NCBI RefSeq assembly: GCF_018129405.1
Contig: NZ_JAFCLP010000001.1
Span: 248,001 to 312,000 of the forward strand
Direction: 5' to 3'
Origin: Bradyrhizobium iriomotense
GTDB lineage: Bacteria; Pseudomonadota; Alphaproteobacteria; Rhizobiales; Xanthobacteraceae
Length of the DNA: 64,000 nucleotides
Shown here piece after piece: positions 1-8,839 of the stretch (positions are counted from its first letter, which is position 1; each line of letters opens with the position of its first letter). Below the pieces are notes generated by a model. That model made no database searches. It had not been told where the DNA came from and saw nothing but the letters and a program-made list of their open reading frames with translations. The position numbers and the translations under genes were made by a program.

Positions 1-1
1 C

Positions 2-241
2 GGCGTATCGGAGGCGGCCGATGAATCCATCGAGGGCGTCGGCTCGCAAGGCTTTGCGCTCAAGAGCGGCGAGACCGGCGAGATGATCGGCATCGCGGTG
101 TCCTATTCGGTGCAGGCGACCACCGCCGCCGAGCGCGCCAATGTCCGCCGCGAGCTGGCAGCGATGGCCTCGAAACTGAGACGACTGACCGGCGATCCGC
201 TGGATCAGGACGCCACCCGCATCCAGACGGGGACGCGATGA
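2..241 (+). CDS. C-terminal end of an IclR-like transcriptional regulator (5' partial)
   Basis: An open frame enters from the left edge and stops at TGA 239-241, overlapping the next start codon as ATGA. The 79 visible residues contain a stretch (GIAVSYSVQATTAAERANVR) followed by a basic helix and a short charged tail. That matches the end of the IclR effector-binding domain as I remember it, where a beta strand is followed by a final helix carrying an AER motif. If so, this is the local regulator of the importer and AroM/DUF917/hydantoinase genes that follow in the same direction. The DNA-binding half lies outside the window, so the family call is tentative. Confidence 0.45.
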   Translation, partial: GVSEAADESIEGVGSQGFALKSGETGEMIGIAVSYSVQATTAAERANVRRELAAMASKLRRLTGDPLDQDATRIQTGTR

Positions 242-1113
242 GCAACGCCGCGACCACGCGCCCGAACGGCCTTGCGCTCTTCATTCTGCCGAGCGCGCTG
301 CTGTTCGCCTTGTTCTTCTTCCTGCCGATCGGGCTGATGGCGCTGATGAGCGTGCTCACCGGCAATCCGGTGGTGATGCCGAAGGTCGCCTTCACCACGC
401 GTCACTATGGCCGCATGATCGGCGATCCCTATTATCTCGAGGTGATCTGGACCACGATCCGGATCGGGCTCGTCACCACGCTGGTCGCGCTCGCGATCGG
501 CTATCCGCTGGCGCACTGGATGGCGCGGATCAAGAGCCGCACCGGACATGCGCTGCTGCTGATGGCCGTGCTCGCACCGATGCTGACCGGCATCGTGGTG
601 CGCACCTTCGCCTGGATGACGCTGCTGTCCGACAAGGGCGTCGTCAACCAGACCCTGATATCGCTCGGCCTCATCGCTCAACCTTTGAAGCTGATGTACA
701 CGGAGACCGGCATCGTGGTCGGGCTCGTCCACATCTACGTTCCCTTCATGGTGCTGACGCTCACCGGCGTCATCGGCCGCATCGACGAGCGGCTGGAGCA
801 GGCCGCTGAAAATCTCGGCGCGAGTCCCTTGCGCGCCTTCCTCGAAGTGACGCTGCCGCTCAGCCTGCCCGGCATTCTCGCCGGATCGCTGCTGGTGTTC
901 GCGCTCGCGATCAGCGCCTATGTCACGCCGATCCTGCTCGGCGGCTTCCAGATCATGACGCTGCCGATCCTGATCTACCAGCAGATCTCGGCGAACTTCA
1001 ACGTCGGCTTCGCCGCCGCGCTCGGCATCGTGCTGCTCGTGATCTCGCTTCTGCTCGTCATCGCCTATAACCGCGCGCTCGGCCTCGTCTCCGGCCAGCG
1101 CGAATTGCAGTGA
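238..1113 (+). CDS. ABC transporter permease, spermidine/putrescine (PotB) type
   Basis: A 291-residue inner-membrane permease with about six hydrophobic segments. The cytoplasmic EAA loop is visible near residues 183-200 (EQAAENLGASPLRAF), followed by LPLSLPGI, which is where the ATPase docks. The start ATG overlaps the stop of the upstream regulator by four bases. A second permease, a binding protein and an ATPase follow without gaps, making a complete PotABCD-like importer. The family moves polyamines, but also many other small cationic or amino-acid-like solutes, so the substrate cannot be read from this gene. The downstream hydantoinase-type enzymes suggest a cyclic amide or amino-acid derivative. 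Confidence 0.9.
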   Translation: MSNAATTRPNGLALFILPSALLFALFFFLPIGLMALMSVLTGNPVVMPKVAFTTRHYGRMIGDPYYLEVIWTTIRIGLVTTLVALAIGYPLAHWMARIKSRTGHALLLMAVLAPMLTGIVVRTFAWMTLLSDKGVVNQTLISLGLIAQPLKLMYTETGIVVGLVHIYVPFMVLTLTGVIGRIDERLEQAAENLGASPLRAFLEVTLPLSLPGILAGSLLVFALAISAYVTPILLGGFQIMTLPILIYQQISANFNVGFAAALGIVLLVISLLLVIAYNRALGLVSGQRELQ

Positions 1114-1982
1114 GGCTGATGATGCAAACCACGGCCTCGCCTTCGCTCACGGCAGTCCAGCAAGCAGCGTCTGCTCGTACGCCCGGACCTATCAGGCCGT
1201 ACGGCCGCTACCTCTATCTCGCCCTCAACATCGCCATCCTGATCTTCCTGCTGGCACCGATCGCGATCGTGGTCGTGTTCGCGCTGAACCCGACGCCGTT
1301 CATCCAGTTTCCGCCGGTCGGCGTGTCCCTGCGCTGGTTCGAAAAATTCTTCGCCTCGCGCGACTTCATGCATGCGCTCGGCTTCAGCCTCGAAGTCGCC
1401 GTGCTCACCACCCTGTCCGCAACTGTGCTCGGCGCTTCCGCGGCGCTGGCGCTTGCGCGCGGCAACCTGCCGGGCACGCGGCTGATCGTGGCGACCATGC
1501 TCTCGCCCTTGATGCTGCCGGCGATCCTCACCGGTCTCGCGCTGTTCCAGACCTATGTGCTGCTCGACGTGGGAAGGCCGACCTGGGGCCTCGTCGCCGG
1601 CCACACCCTGGTGACGCTGCCTTACGTGGTGCGCACCACGCTCGCAGTGCTGCATAATTTCGACACGCGCCTGGAAGAAGCCGCACAAAATCTCGGAGCA
1701 AGCCCTGTGCGCACCTTCTTCGAGGTGACGCTGCCGTTGATCAAGCCAGGCGTGCTCGCGGGTGCGATCTTCGCCTTCATCGTCTCCTTCGACCAGTTTC
1801 CGGTCTCGCTGTTCCTGGTCTCACCCGGCAACGAGACGCTGCCGGTCACGCTGTTCAATTATCTGAAGTTCGATCTGGACGGCACCATCGGCGCTGCCTC
1901 GGTGGTCTCGATCGTGCTCGCCTTTGTCGTCGTCATCGGGCTCGACCGCACGGTCGGCCTGCGCTCCTACGTCAAATTGTAA
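1110..1982 (+). CDS. ABC transporter permease, spermidine/putrescine (PotC) type
   Basis: This is the second permease of the importer, about 290 residues with six predicted membrane spans. Its EAA loop reads EEAAQNLGASPVRTF followed by LPLIKPGV, parallel to the loop in the gene before. The frame can start at GTG 1110, overlapping the upstream stop at 1111-1113, or at ATG 1119 or 1122. The overlap favours 1110 by translational coupling, but the internal ATGs cannot be excluded. It would form a heterodimer with the preceding permease. Confidence 0.9.
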   Translation: MRLMMQTTASPSLTAVQQAASARTPGPIRPYGRYLYLALNIAILIFLLAPIAIVVVFALNPTPFIQFPPVGVSLRWFEKFFASRDFMHALGFSLEVAVLTTLSATVLGASAALALARGNLPGTRLIVATMLSPLMLPAILTGLALFQTYVLLDVGRPTWGLVAGHTLVTLPYVVRTTLAVLHNFDTRLEEAAQNLGASPVRTFFEVTLPLIKPGVLAGAIFAFIVSFDQFPVSLFLVSPGNETLPVTLFNYLKFDLDGTIGAASVVSIVLAFVVVIGLDRTVGLRSYVKL

Positions 1983-2010
1983 CCGCTCATTCCAACGAAG
2001 GAATCGACAC

Positions 2011-3075
2011 ATGATGAAAGCTCTGGGATCGTCACGGCTCAGCCGCCGCCGCTTTCTGACCGCGAGCGCCTCGCTCGGCATCGGCACGATCGCCGCGCCT
2101 TATGTCGCGCGCGCCGACGATCCGACGCTGCGCATCACCGGCTGGGGCGGCAAGTGGGGCGAGATCATGAAGGCCGAGATCGGCCCCGCCTTCGAGAGCG
2201 AGTTCAAGTGCAAGCTCCAGACCGACTCCGCCTTCCCATACTTGCCGAAGCTGCAGGCGAGCTCGCGCTCCGCGCCGATCTACGACGTGCTGCACACCAA
2301 CTCCAACGAGCAGTGGGCCGCCGCCGAGATGGGGCTGGTCGAGCCGAAGATCGATCCCAAGCTGGTGCCCAACCTCGCCGACGTCTATCCCTACGCCGTC
2401 AGCGACAAGATCGTCGGCGTCTCGATCTTCACCAGCGCCATCGGCCTCGGCATGCGCACCGACAAGGGCTACGGCAACGTCACCTCCTGGAAGGAGCTGT
2501 GGGACACGAAGTACAACGGCATGCGCGGCGGCTATGTCATTCCCGTCAACAGCCTCGGCCAGGCCTTCCTGATGATGTGCGGCACGCTGTTCGGCAAGGG
2601 CCAGACCGATCTCGATGCGGCCTATACGGCACTGGAGAAGCTCAAGCCGATCAAGATCGTCGATTTCACCGGCGCGATGGAGAAGATGCTGCTCTCCGGC
2701 GAAGTCGGCCTCTGCGTCATCCACGATTCCGGCATCTATCGCTATGACGGCCAGAACCAGCCGACCGACTTCGTCGCGCCGAGCGAAGGCGTGCTGTCGC
2801 TGGAGCAGGTCCTGACCATCACGCCCGGCAGCAAGATGAAGGAGCTCGCCAACGCCTATGTGAACTACATGCTCCGTCCCGAGGTCCAGAAGCGTCTCGC
2901 CGAGACCGTGTGGTACTCGCCGGCCAACAGACGCGTGAAGCTCGACGCCAAGTATGATGCCAAGCTGCTCACCACGCCCGAGAAGGTCTCCAAGCTGATC
3001 CAGGTCGACTGGAAGTGGTACAACGAGCGCAAGGACGAGATCGACCAGCGCGTCAACCGGATCTTCCGCGCATGA
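2011..3075 (+). CDS. Tat-exported extracellular solute-binding protein, PotD type
   Basis: A periplasmic binding protein of 354 residues. I start it at ATG 2011 because a twin-arginine signal peptide follows at once: SRRRFLTAS near residues 10-18, then a hydrophobic stretch ending at VARAD. The mature part begins with a beta strand typical of family 1/PotD-like binding proteins (LRITGWGGKWGE). A longer upstream frame would put unrelated residues before the signal and is rejected. The gene lies between the permeases and the ATPase and overlaps the ATPase start (ATGA), so all four are co-translated. Use of the Tat route implies folding before export. Confidence 0.88.
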   Translation: MMKALGSSRLSRRRFLTASASLGIGTIAAPYVARADDPTLRITGWGGKWGEIMKAEIGPAFESEFKCKLQTDSAFPYLPKLQASSRSAPIYDVLHTNSNEQWAAAEMGLVEPKIDPKLVPNLADVYPYAVSDKIVGVSIFTSAIGLGMRTDKGYGNVTSWKELWDTKYNGMRGGYVIPVNSLGQAFLMMCGTLFGKGQTDLDAAYTALEKLKPIKIVDFTGAMEKMLLSGEVGLCVIHDSGIYRYDGQNQPTDFVAPSEGVLSLEQVLTITPGSKMKELANAYVNYMLRPEVQKRLAETVWYSPANRRVKLDAKYDAKLLTTPEKVSKLIQVDWKWYNERKDEIDQRVNRIFRA

Positions 3076-4148
3076 GCGCATCGATCGAGATCGCCGGCGT
3101 CAGCAAGGTCTATGACGGCGGCGTCCGCGCGGTGGATGCGGTTGCGATGGACATCAGGCAGGGCGAATTCTTCTCCCTGCTCGGCCCGTCCGGCTGCGGC
3201 AAGACCACGACGCTGCGCATGATCGCCGGCTTCGAGACGCCGAGCTCGGGCGCGATCCGCGTCGACGGCGCCGACATCACCCATGTGCCCGCGCACAAGC
3301 GCGATATGGGCATGGTGTTCCAGAACTACGCGCTGTTCCCGCATCGCACCGTCGCCGAGAACGTCGCCTTTGGCCTCCGCATGCGCGGGCTGGACAAGGC
3401 GACCATCGCGGCGAAGGTGAAGGCGGCCCTCGCCATGGTCGAACTGTCCGGGCTGGAGGATCGTCGCCCTGCCCAGCTCTCCGGCGGCCAGCAGCAGCGC
3501 GTCGCGCTTGCCCGGGCTATCGTCATCGCGCCGCGCGTCCTGCTCTGCGACGAGCCGTTAGGGGCGCTCGACAAGAAGCTGCGCCAGCAGATGCAGTTCG
3601 AGCTCAAGCAGCTGCAGAAGAAGCTCGGCCTCACCCTGGTCTTCGTCACCCACGACCAGGAAGAGGCACTCGCGATGTCCGACCGCATCGCCGTGATGAA
3701 CGGCGGCCGCGTCGAGCAGGTCGGCACGCCCACGGAGATCTACAACCAGCCGACGACGCGCTTTGTCGCCGACTTCATCGGCGACACCAACATCTTTCGC
3801 GGCGAGCGCACCGCCGCAGGCCGAAGCCTCGACGTGGGCAAGGGCCTGATCCTGGCGCTGCCGCCGACCGACGCGCATGGCACCGGCGTGCTCTCGGTCG
3901 CGCTGCGCCCCGAAAAGATTCGCATCGCACCGCGCACTGATGCCGCCACCACAGCCGGCAGCTCCGCCCATGGCATCGTCGAGAACACCAACTTCCTCGG
4001 CGGCGCCGTGCTCTACCGCGTCACGCTCGAGGGTGGACATCGCGTCCTCGTGCAGCAACCCAATGCAGGCACGAGCCGCCTGTTCGTTCCCGGCAACGGC
4101 GTTACGCTCGAATGGACGCCGGCCGATCTCGTCGTGTTGAAGGACTAG
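3072..4148 (+). CDS. ABC transporter ATP-binding protein, PotA type
   Basis: A cytoplasmic ATPase of 358 residues that energises the preceding permeases. Walker A is GPSGCGKTT near residue 38, the Q-loop region is [11 protein letters not shown], the signature is [14 protein letters not shown], Walker B is [11 protein letters not shown], and the switch histidine follows in [12 protein letters not shown]-terminal TOBE-type regulatory domain covers about residues 270-358 ([11 protein letters not shown]). The start ATG 3072 overlaps the binding-protein stop, which is why it is preferred over the longer frame. Two bases separate it from the AroM-family gene, placing transport and metabolism in one transcript. 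Confidence 0.92.
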   Translation: MSASIEIAGVSKVYDGGVRAVDAVAMDIRQGEFFSLLGPSGCGKTTTLRMIAGFETPSSGAIRVDGADITHVPAHKRDMGMVFQNYALFPHRTVAENVAFGLRMRGLDKATIAAKVKAALAMVELSGLEDRRPAQLSGGQQQRVALARAIVIAPRVLLCDEPLGALDKKLRQQMQFELKQLQKKLGLTLVFVTHDQEEALAMSDRIAVMNGGRVEQVGTPTEIYNQPTTRFVADFIGDTNIFRGERTAAGRSLDVGKGLILALPPTDAHGTGVLSVALRPEKIRIAPRTDAATTAGSSAHGIVENTNFLGGAVLYRVTLEGGHRVLVQQPNAGTSRLFVPGNGVTLEWTPADLVVLKD

Positions 4149-4150
4149 AC

Positions 4151-4837
4151 ATGAACATGCCATTGAAGCACCAGCGCATCGGAGTGGTCGTGATCGGCCA
4201 GAGCCCGCGCCCGACCGTCGCTGCCGAGATCGCAGCCGTGCTGTCGCCGGGCATCCAGATCGAGCTGCGCGGCGCGCTCGACGGCATGAGCCGCGCCGAG
4301 ATCGACGCCATCCCGCCGATGGACGGCTACGACACGCTGTTCACGCTGCTGCCGAACGGCGACGGCGTCACCATCAGCAAGAAGGAAGTGGAGCGGCGCG
4401 CGAGCCAGCAGATCACCCGCTTCAAGCACGAAGGCGTCGGCGTGACGCTGATGGCCTGCACCGGCAAATTCCCCAACCTCGCAGCTGATGGCCTCGTCAT
4501 CCTGCCGTCGGCCATCCTGCATAATCTCGTCGAGGCCGTGCTGCCGAAGGGCCGGCTCGGCGTGTTCTCGCCGCTGCCCGAACAGACCGCGCTGATCGAC
4601 AAGAAGTGGCAGCGCGAGGGCGTCGAGGTCGTCGGCATCACGCTGCGTCCCGGCTCCAGCGAGGCCGCCGTCGACGAAGCCGCGCGCACCATGGCGGATC
4701 TCGAGCCCGATCTCGTGGTGATGGACTGCATCAGCTACACCAGCGCCAACAAGGCCCGTGTGCGCAAGGCCTATCCGGGTCCCGTGATCCTCGGCATTGC
4801 CGCAGCGGCCCGCATCGTCGAGGAGCTGGTGTCGTGA
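4151..4837 (+). CDS. AroM family protein (Asp/Glu racemase-like fold)
   Basis: A 228-residue protein opening with IGVVVIGQSPRPTVAAEI, the hallmark start of the AroM family, whose biochemical role is not established. Two cysteines lie where the Asp/Glu/hydantoin racemase superfamily has its acid-base pair: Cys103 in MACTGKF and Cys193 in MDCISYTS. This makes a racemase or a related cysteine-dependent lyase plausible, though I infer that from motif position only. It follows the importer ATPase by two bases and overlaps the DUF917 gene (GTGA). Beside a hydantoinase-family gene, a role in handling the stereochemistry of a cyclic amide or amino-acid derivative is attractive. Confidence 0.85.
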   Translation: MNMPLKHQRIGVVVIGQSPRPTVAAEIAAVLSPGIQIELRGALDGMSRAEIDAIPPMDGYDTLFTLLPNGDGVTISKKEVERRASQQITRFKHEGVGVTLMACTGKFPNLAADGLVILPSAILHNLVEAVLPKGRLGVFSPLPEQTALIDKKWQREGVEVVGITLRPGSSEAAVDEAARTMADLEPDLVVMDCISYTSANKARVRKAYPGPVILGIAAAARIVEELVS

Positions 4838-5940
4838 GCAAAGTGGAATTGAAGACGATCAGCCTCGAGGAGATCGAGGCGCTCGCGGTCGGCGCCTGGA
4901 TCCTCGGCACCGGCGGCGGCGGCAGCCCCTATCTCGGCCTGCTCAATCTGCGCCGGCTCTATGCCGAAGGCCATCGCGTGCAATTGATGTCGCCGCTCGA
5001 CCTCGACGACGAGGACTGGGTCGCGGTCGTCTCGAACATGGGTGCGCCGCTGGTCGGACAGGAGCGCCTCGCCGACAGCCGCAACATCGCGCGCGCCGTG
5101 CGCATGCAGGAAGAGATCAACAACATCAAGTTCCGCGCCGTGATGTCGGTCGAGATCGGCGGTGGCAACGGCGTGCAGGCGCTGATGGCCGCCGCGCATC
5201 TCGGCATTCCCGTGGTCGACGCAGACTGCATGGGCCGCGCCTTCCCCGAGGCGCAGATGACCTCGGTCGCGATCGGTGGCCTGCGTCCCTATCCGTGCAC
5301 GCTCTACGATCCCCGCGGCATCGAAGCCGTCGTCACCAAGGTGCCGAGCTGGAAATGGATGGAGCGGGCGAGCCGCAAGATCTGCGTCGAGATGGGCTCG
5401 ATCGCCTCCACCAGCAAGGCGCCGCGCACCGGGCGCGAGGTCAAGGACTGGGGCATCCACTTCACCACCACCAAGGCGATCCGCATCGGCCGTGCCGTGC
5501 AGGAGGCGAACCGCCGCCACGAGGATCCGATCGCCGCGCTGCTCGAGACCGAAGGCGGCAAGAAGCTCTTCACCGGCAAGATTGTTGACGTTGCGCGACG
5601 GACCACCGAGGGATTCCTGCGTGGCACAGCAATGGTGGACGGCAGCGATGCCGATCGCGGCACAAAGCTAAAACTCTCGTTCCAGAACGAATGGATCGTG
5701 GCCTGGCGCGATGAGAGGGCGATCGCGACCTCGCCCGATCTGATCTGCGTGCTCGACAGCGTCAATGGCCACGGCATCGGCACCGAGACCATCCGCTACG
5801 GCCAGCGCGTCACCGTGGTGGCGCTGCCGGCGCCGCCGGTGCTGACGAGCGCCCGCGGTCTCGAATTCGTCGGTCCGCGCGCCTTCGGCTACGACCTCGA
5901 CTTCCGTTCCCTCTTCTCGCCCGCAGCAGTCGGAGCTTAA
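4834..5940 (+). CDS. DUF917 domain-containing protein
   Basis: A 368-residue protein of the DUF917 family, also described as the N-terminal part of S-methyl thiohydantoin desulfurase. The glycine-rich AWILGTGGGGSPYLG near residues 16-30 and the following VSNMGAPLVGQER are typical. I chose the GTG start at 4834 because it overlaps the AroM-family stop as GTGA; the longer frame runs antiparallel to no known domain. DUF917 proteins are often encoded next to, or fused with, HyuA-type hydantoinase domains, and a HyuA gene follows after six bases here. The pair may form one enzyme; its substrate is unknown. Confidence 0.88.
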   Translation: MSKVELKTISLEEIEALAVGAWILGTGGGGSPYLGLLNLRRLYAEGHRVQLMSPLDLDDEDWVAVVSNMGAPLVGQERLADSRNIARAVRMQEEINNIKFRAVMSVEIGGGNGVQALMAAAHLGIPVVDADCMGRAFPEAQMTSVAIGGLRPYPCTLYDPRGIEAVVTKVPSWKWMERASRKICVEMGSIASTSKAPRTGREVKDWGIHFTTTKAIRIGRAVQEANRRHEDPIAALLETEGGKKLFTGKIVDVARRTTEGFLRGTAMVDGSDADRGTKLKLSFQNEWIVAWRDERAIATSPDLICVLDSVNGHGIGTETIRYGQRVTVVALPAPPVLTSARGLEFVGPRAFGYDLDFRSLFSPAAVGA

Positions 5941-5946
5941 GATCCC

Positions 5947-7500
5947 ATGAAGCGTATTGGCATCGATGTCGGCGGCACCAACACGGACGCCGTGCTGATC
6001 GTCGACGAGAAGGTCGTCCATTCCGTCAAGCGCCCGACCACGGCCGACGTCACCTCGGGCATTCTCGATGCGCTGAAGGCGCTGCGCGCCGAACCTGCCG
6101 CCGCAGTGAAGGTCGACGCCGTTGTGATCGGCACCACGCATTTCATCAACGCGGTGGTGCAGCGCCGCCACGTGCAGAAGATCGGCGCGATCCGCATCGG
6201 TATGCCCGCGAGCGCCTCGCTGCCGCCGTTCTGCGACTGGCCGGCGGATCTCGCCAGCCTCGTCAACGGCGAGATCTTCATGCTGGAGGGCGGACACGAC
6301 TATGACGGCCGTCCCTTCATGCCGCTGGATGTTGCCGGCCTCAAGGACGCCGCGCGAAAGATCAAGCAGGCCGGCCTGCGCTCGGTCGCGGTGTGCTCGA
6401 GCTTCTCCCCGCTCGATCCCTCCTGCGAGACGACCGCGCGGGAGATACTCGCCGAGATCTGCCCCGACGTCGCGGTGACGCTGTCGCACGATCTCGGCCG
6501 CATCGGCCTGCTCGAGCGCGAGAACGCGGCGCTGCTCAACGCCTCGCTGCACGATCTCGCCGTCACCACGGTCGCGGCCTTCCGCAAGGCGATCGCCGAC
6601 AGCGGCATCGATGCGCCGCTGTTCCTGACCCAGAACGACGGCACGGTGATGCAGGCCGAGATCGCCACCGCCTTCCCGGTGATGAGCTTTGCCTCCGGCG
6701 CCACCAACTCCATGCGCGGCGCCGCGCACCTCTCCGGGCTCGACGACGCCATGGTCGTCGACGTCGGCGGCACCACCAGCGACATCGGCCAGCTGCGTCA
6801 CGGCTTTCCGCGCGAGGCCAATGCTGTCGTCGAGGTCGGCGGCGTGCGTACGCTGTTCCGCATGCCCGATCTGCTCTCGATCGGGCTCGGCGGCGGCAGC
6901 CATGTCGACGAGGATCCGGTGCGCGTCGGCCCGCTCAGCGTCGGCTACCGCCTGACGTCGGATGCGCTGGTGTTCGGCGGCTCGCGCCTGACCGCCACCG
7001 ACATTGCGGTGGCCGCAGGCCTGATCGACATCGGCGACCGCTCGCGCGTCGCCAATCTGCCCAAGCGGCTGATCGAGGCCGCGCTGCGCGATGCCTGGCG
7101 CAAGCTGGAGGAAGACATCGACCGGATGAAGACGGAGGCCGGCGACGTGCCGCTGCTCGCGGTCGGCGGCGGCGCCTTCCTGGTGCCGGATCGCCTGCCG
7201 GGCATCTCCGAGATCGTGCGCGTGCCGCATGGCGACTGCGCCAATGCGGTCGGCGCCGCGATCGCGCAGGTCTCCGGCGAAGCCGACCAGGTGTTCCGCG
7301 ATCTCAGCCGCGAGGATGCCATCGCCGCCGCACGCGACATCGCCGCCGACCGCGCCGTCCAGGCAGGAGCCGCGCGCGACAGCCTCAAGACCGTCGATGT
7401 CGAGGACATGCCGATCGCCTATCTGCCGGGGAATGCGCTGCGGGTGCGGGTGCGTGTTGCGGGAGCGATCGCCGATCCGGATCTGCCGGCGGCGGCGTAG
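5947..7500 (+). CDS. Hydantoinase/oxoprolinase family protein (HyuA type)
   Basis: A 517-residue ATP-binding protein of the HyuA/5-oxoprolinase superfamily. The N-terminal nucleotide site is IGIDVGGTNTDAV (residues 4-16), and the second phosphate loop is VDVGGTTSDIG (residues 271-281), then GLGGGSH. Relatives cleave cyclic amides such as hydantoins or 5-oxoproline with ATP, usually with a separate HyuB subunit. No HyuB gene lies nearby; the DUF917 protein takes its place. It is the last gene of the cluster and is followed by a palindromic repeat block. The actual ring opened by this enzyme is not deducible. Confidence 0.88.
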   Translation: MKRIGIDVGGTNTDAVLIVDEKVVHSVKRPTTADVTSGILDALKALRAEPAAAVKVDAVVIGTTHFINAVVQRRHVQKIGAIRIGMPASASLPPFCDWPADLASLVNGEIFMLEGGHDYDGRPFMPLDVAGLKDAARKIKQAGLRSVAVCSSFSPLDPSCETTAREILAEICPDVAVTLSHDLGRIGLLERENAALLNASLHDLAVTTVAAFRKAIADSGIDAPLFLTQNDGTVMQAEIATAFPVMSFASGATNSMRGAAHLSGLDDAMVVDVGGTTSDIGQLRHGFPREANAVVEVGGVRTLFRMPDLLSIGLGGGSHVDEDPVRVGPLSVGYRLTSDALVFGGSRLTATDIAVAAGLIDIGDRSRVANLPKRLIEAALRDAWRKLEEDIDRMKTEAGDVPLLAVGGGAFLVPDRLPGISEIVRVPHGDCANAVGAAIAQVSGEADQVFRDLSREDAIAAARDIAADRAVQAGAARDSLKTVDVEDMPIAYLPGNALRVRVRVAGAIADPDLPAAA

Positions 7501-7593
7501 CCGATACAGGCCAAACAAAAAACGCGAAAACAACCCCATGCACAGTAGCCGGCGATAACACAATCAATGGCTTGTGCGGCAGGTTCTCCTCTT

Positions 7594-7770
7594 CCTTCTC
7601 CCCTTGTGGGAGAAGGTGGCGCGAAGCGCCGGATGAGGGGTTCTATCCGCGGGCGAAACTGCTCGATAATGAGAGAGCGCCATCCGCGGAGACAGACCCC
7701 TCACCCGAGTGAGTCCGCATCTACCGGCGACGCTGCCCTCTCCCGCAAGGGGGCCCGCAAGGGGAGAGGG
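7594..7770. repeat. Palindromic intergenic repeat block
   Basis: The block opens with an inverted repeat (arms CCTTCTCCC and GGGAGAAGG, 7594-7616), continues with a GGCGCGAAGCGCC hairpin and GATGAGGGG, and closes with a second set of CCCTCTCCC/GGGAGAGGG arms (7736-7770). The same modules recur at 62734-62879, and related ones at 13525-13550, 40706-40895 and 50690-50790. These are short interspersed palindromic elements without coding capacity. It lies just after the last gene of the hydantoinase cluster and may act as its terminator. Confidence 0.75.
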
Positions 7771-8186
7771 CACAGCAACGGGCGATGCGCCTCTCATCAT
7801 CAACGGCTTACGCAGATGGCCACGGCCCCCCCTTTGACACGTCGGGCAACACAGGGGTATAATGCTATTATTCCGAAGTCTGGGCGTTGTCCTCGTTCAC
7901 CTCCTGTGGGAGGCAATACCGGCGCGAAAGGCGTTTGGATCGATGGCTCGGCGGCGCTGATGTGCGGCTGGACTTCAACGGGAGCAACCCACGCAGTTTA
8001 GCGATGGGTCATCAGAATGCATCAAGGTTAGAGGCGCGCGAGCAAGCGGCACAGCCGTTGCGCGCGGCCGTGTGCCTCGTGGCGGCTGGCAGGCGTCGGA
8101 TGTCGATTGGGAGCAAACACCACCCGTAAATTTCCCAAGTGTCGGCCCTATCACCCTCTGGTTAACTGGTGCAGCCGAGCACCGCA
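7771..8186. other. Stretch without a recognisable gene
   Basis: About 415 bases after the repeat block. Short frames cross it, but none has a recognisable motif or a convincing ribosome binding site. I saw no tRNA fold or mobile-element end. Confidence 0.4.
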
Positions 8187-8351
8187 ATGAAAGCACCGAA
8201 GCCAAAGCAATGGGCCGAGCAGGAAATTCGCCGATTGATCAGGCTTGCCCGGCAGGGAGTTGGCACATCGAAGATAGCCGCCGAACTGGGCCGTCACGCC
8301 GGGTCGGTGCGACGAATGGCGCGGAGCATGGGAATACTGTTGAAGAAGTAA
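8187..8351 (+). CDS. Small helix-turn-helix-like protein
   Basis: A 54-residue basic protein starting at ATG 8187; an in-frame GTG at 8169 is possible but less likely. Its middle reads RLARQGVGTSKIAAELGRHAGSVRRMA over two lines of sequence, which is the pattern of a small Myb/SANT or resolvase-like helix-turn-helix: a positioning helix, a tight turn at ELGRH, and a recognition helix. I recall small proteins of this plan as common orphan genes in bradyrhizobia. A DNA-binding role is inferred from the motif. It stands alone between a repeat block and the epoxide hydrolase gene. Confidence 0.55.
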   Translation: MKAPKPKQWAEQEIRRLIRLARQGVGTSKIAAELGRHAGSVRRMARSMGILLKK

Positions 8352-8640
8352 CCGTCCCTGGCAGGGCGTTGCCTGATAAACGAGGCGCACGGATAGTGCC
8401 CGAAGGGCCCGAAGCCTCGGATGATCTCCCGCATAACCCTGACTGCGGCATCAGTATTGCGGGACAGAACTGCGCTCGCTCGATCAAGCCGAGAAAAGAT
8501 ACCGATTCCAAATAACGCTACAACACTGCCTCGCTGCGCGTCTTGCGAGGGAAGCTCACGGGTGGCCCAGCGCAGCCCAAGGCGGCAATCTCTTCGAAAG
8601 ATATTGCCCCCAACGTCATCAGACGGTGGGTGGATTCTAC

Positions 8641-8690
8641 TATATAATGTTTGTAGCACGGTCCCGTTATATACCGTTCGTAGCACGGTC
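8641..8690 (+). promoter_or_regulatory. Two 23-bp direct repeats upstream of the epoxide hydrolase gene
   Basis: Units at 8641-8663 and 8668-8690 agree at 20 of 23 positions, each beginning TATATA and ending GTAGCACGGTC. They are 27 bp apart start to start, about two and a half helical turns. The TATATA ends sit in an AT-rich pocket within GC-rich DNA. They lie about 150 bp before the hydrolase start. This looks like a tandem operator or a promoter duplicated in place; the binding protein is unknown. The rest of 8352-8839 holds no gene I can support. Confidence 0.55.
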
Positions 8691-8839
8691 ACTGGGCAGT
8701 TCATACCAAAGGTATCATCCGAACAATTGCTCATGCGCTTCGCCCAGGCACAGCTGCACTCATTTTTACAGTTCGAAGCTGGCCGACGCATCGCAGTTCA
8801 CCAAGTCTAGGAGCGGGCTTGTAAACAGGGAGGCCGAAC

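Noticed and set aside
5668-7563. A 631-codon open frame on the minus strand opposite the HyuA gene
   Set aside because: It is antisense to a gene with clear nucleotide-binding motifs, has an Arg/His/Asp/Gly-rich composition typical of shadow frames in GC-rich DNA, and shows no domain.
7567-8001. A 144-codon frame starting inside the repeat block
   Set aside because: Its first half is translated palindromic repeat and its second half has no recognisable motif.
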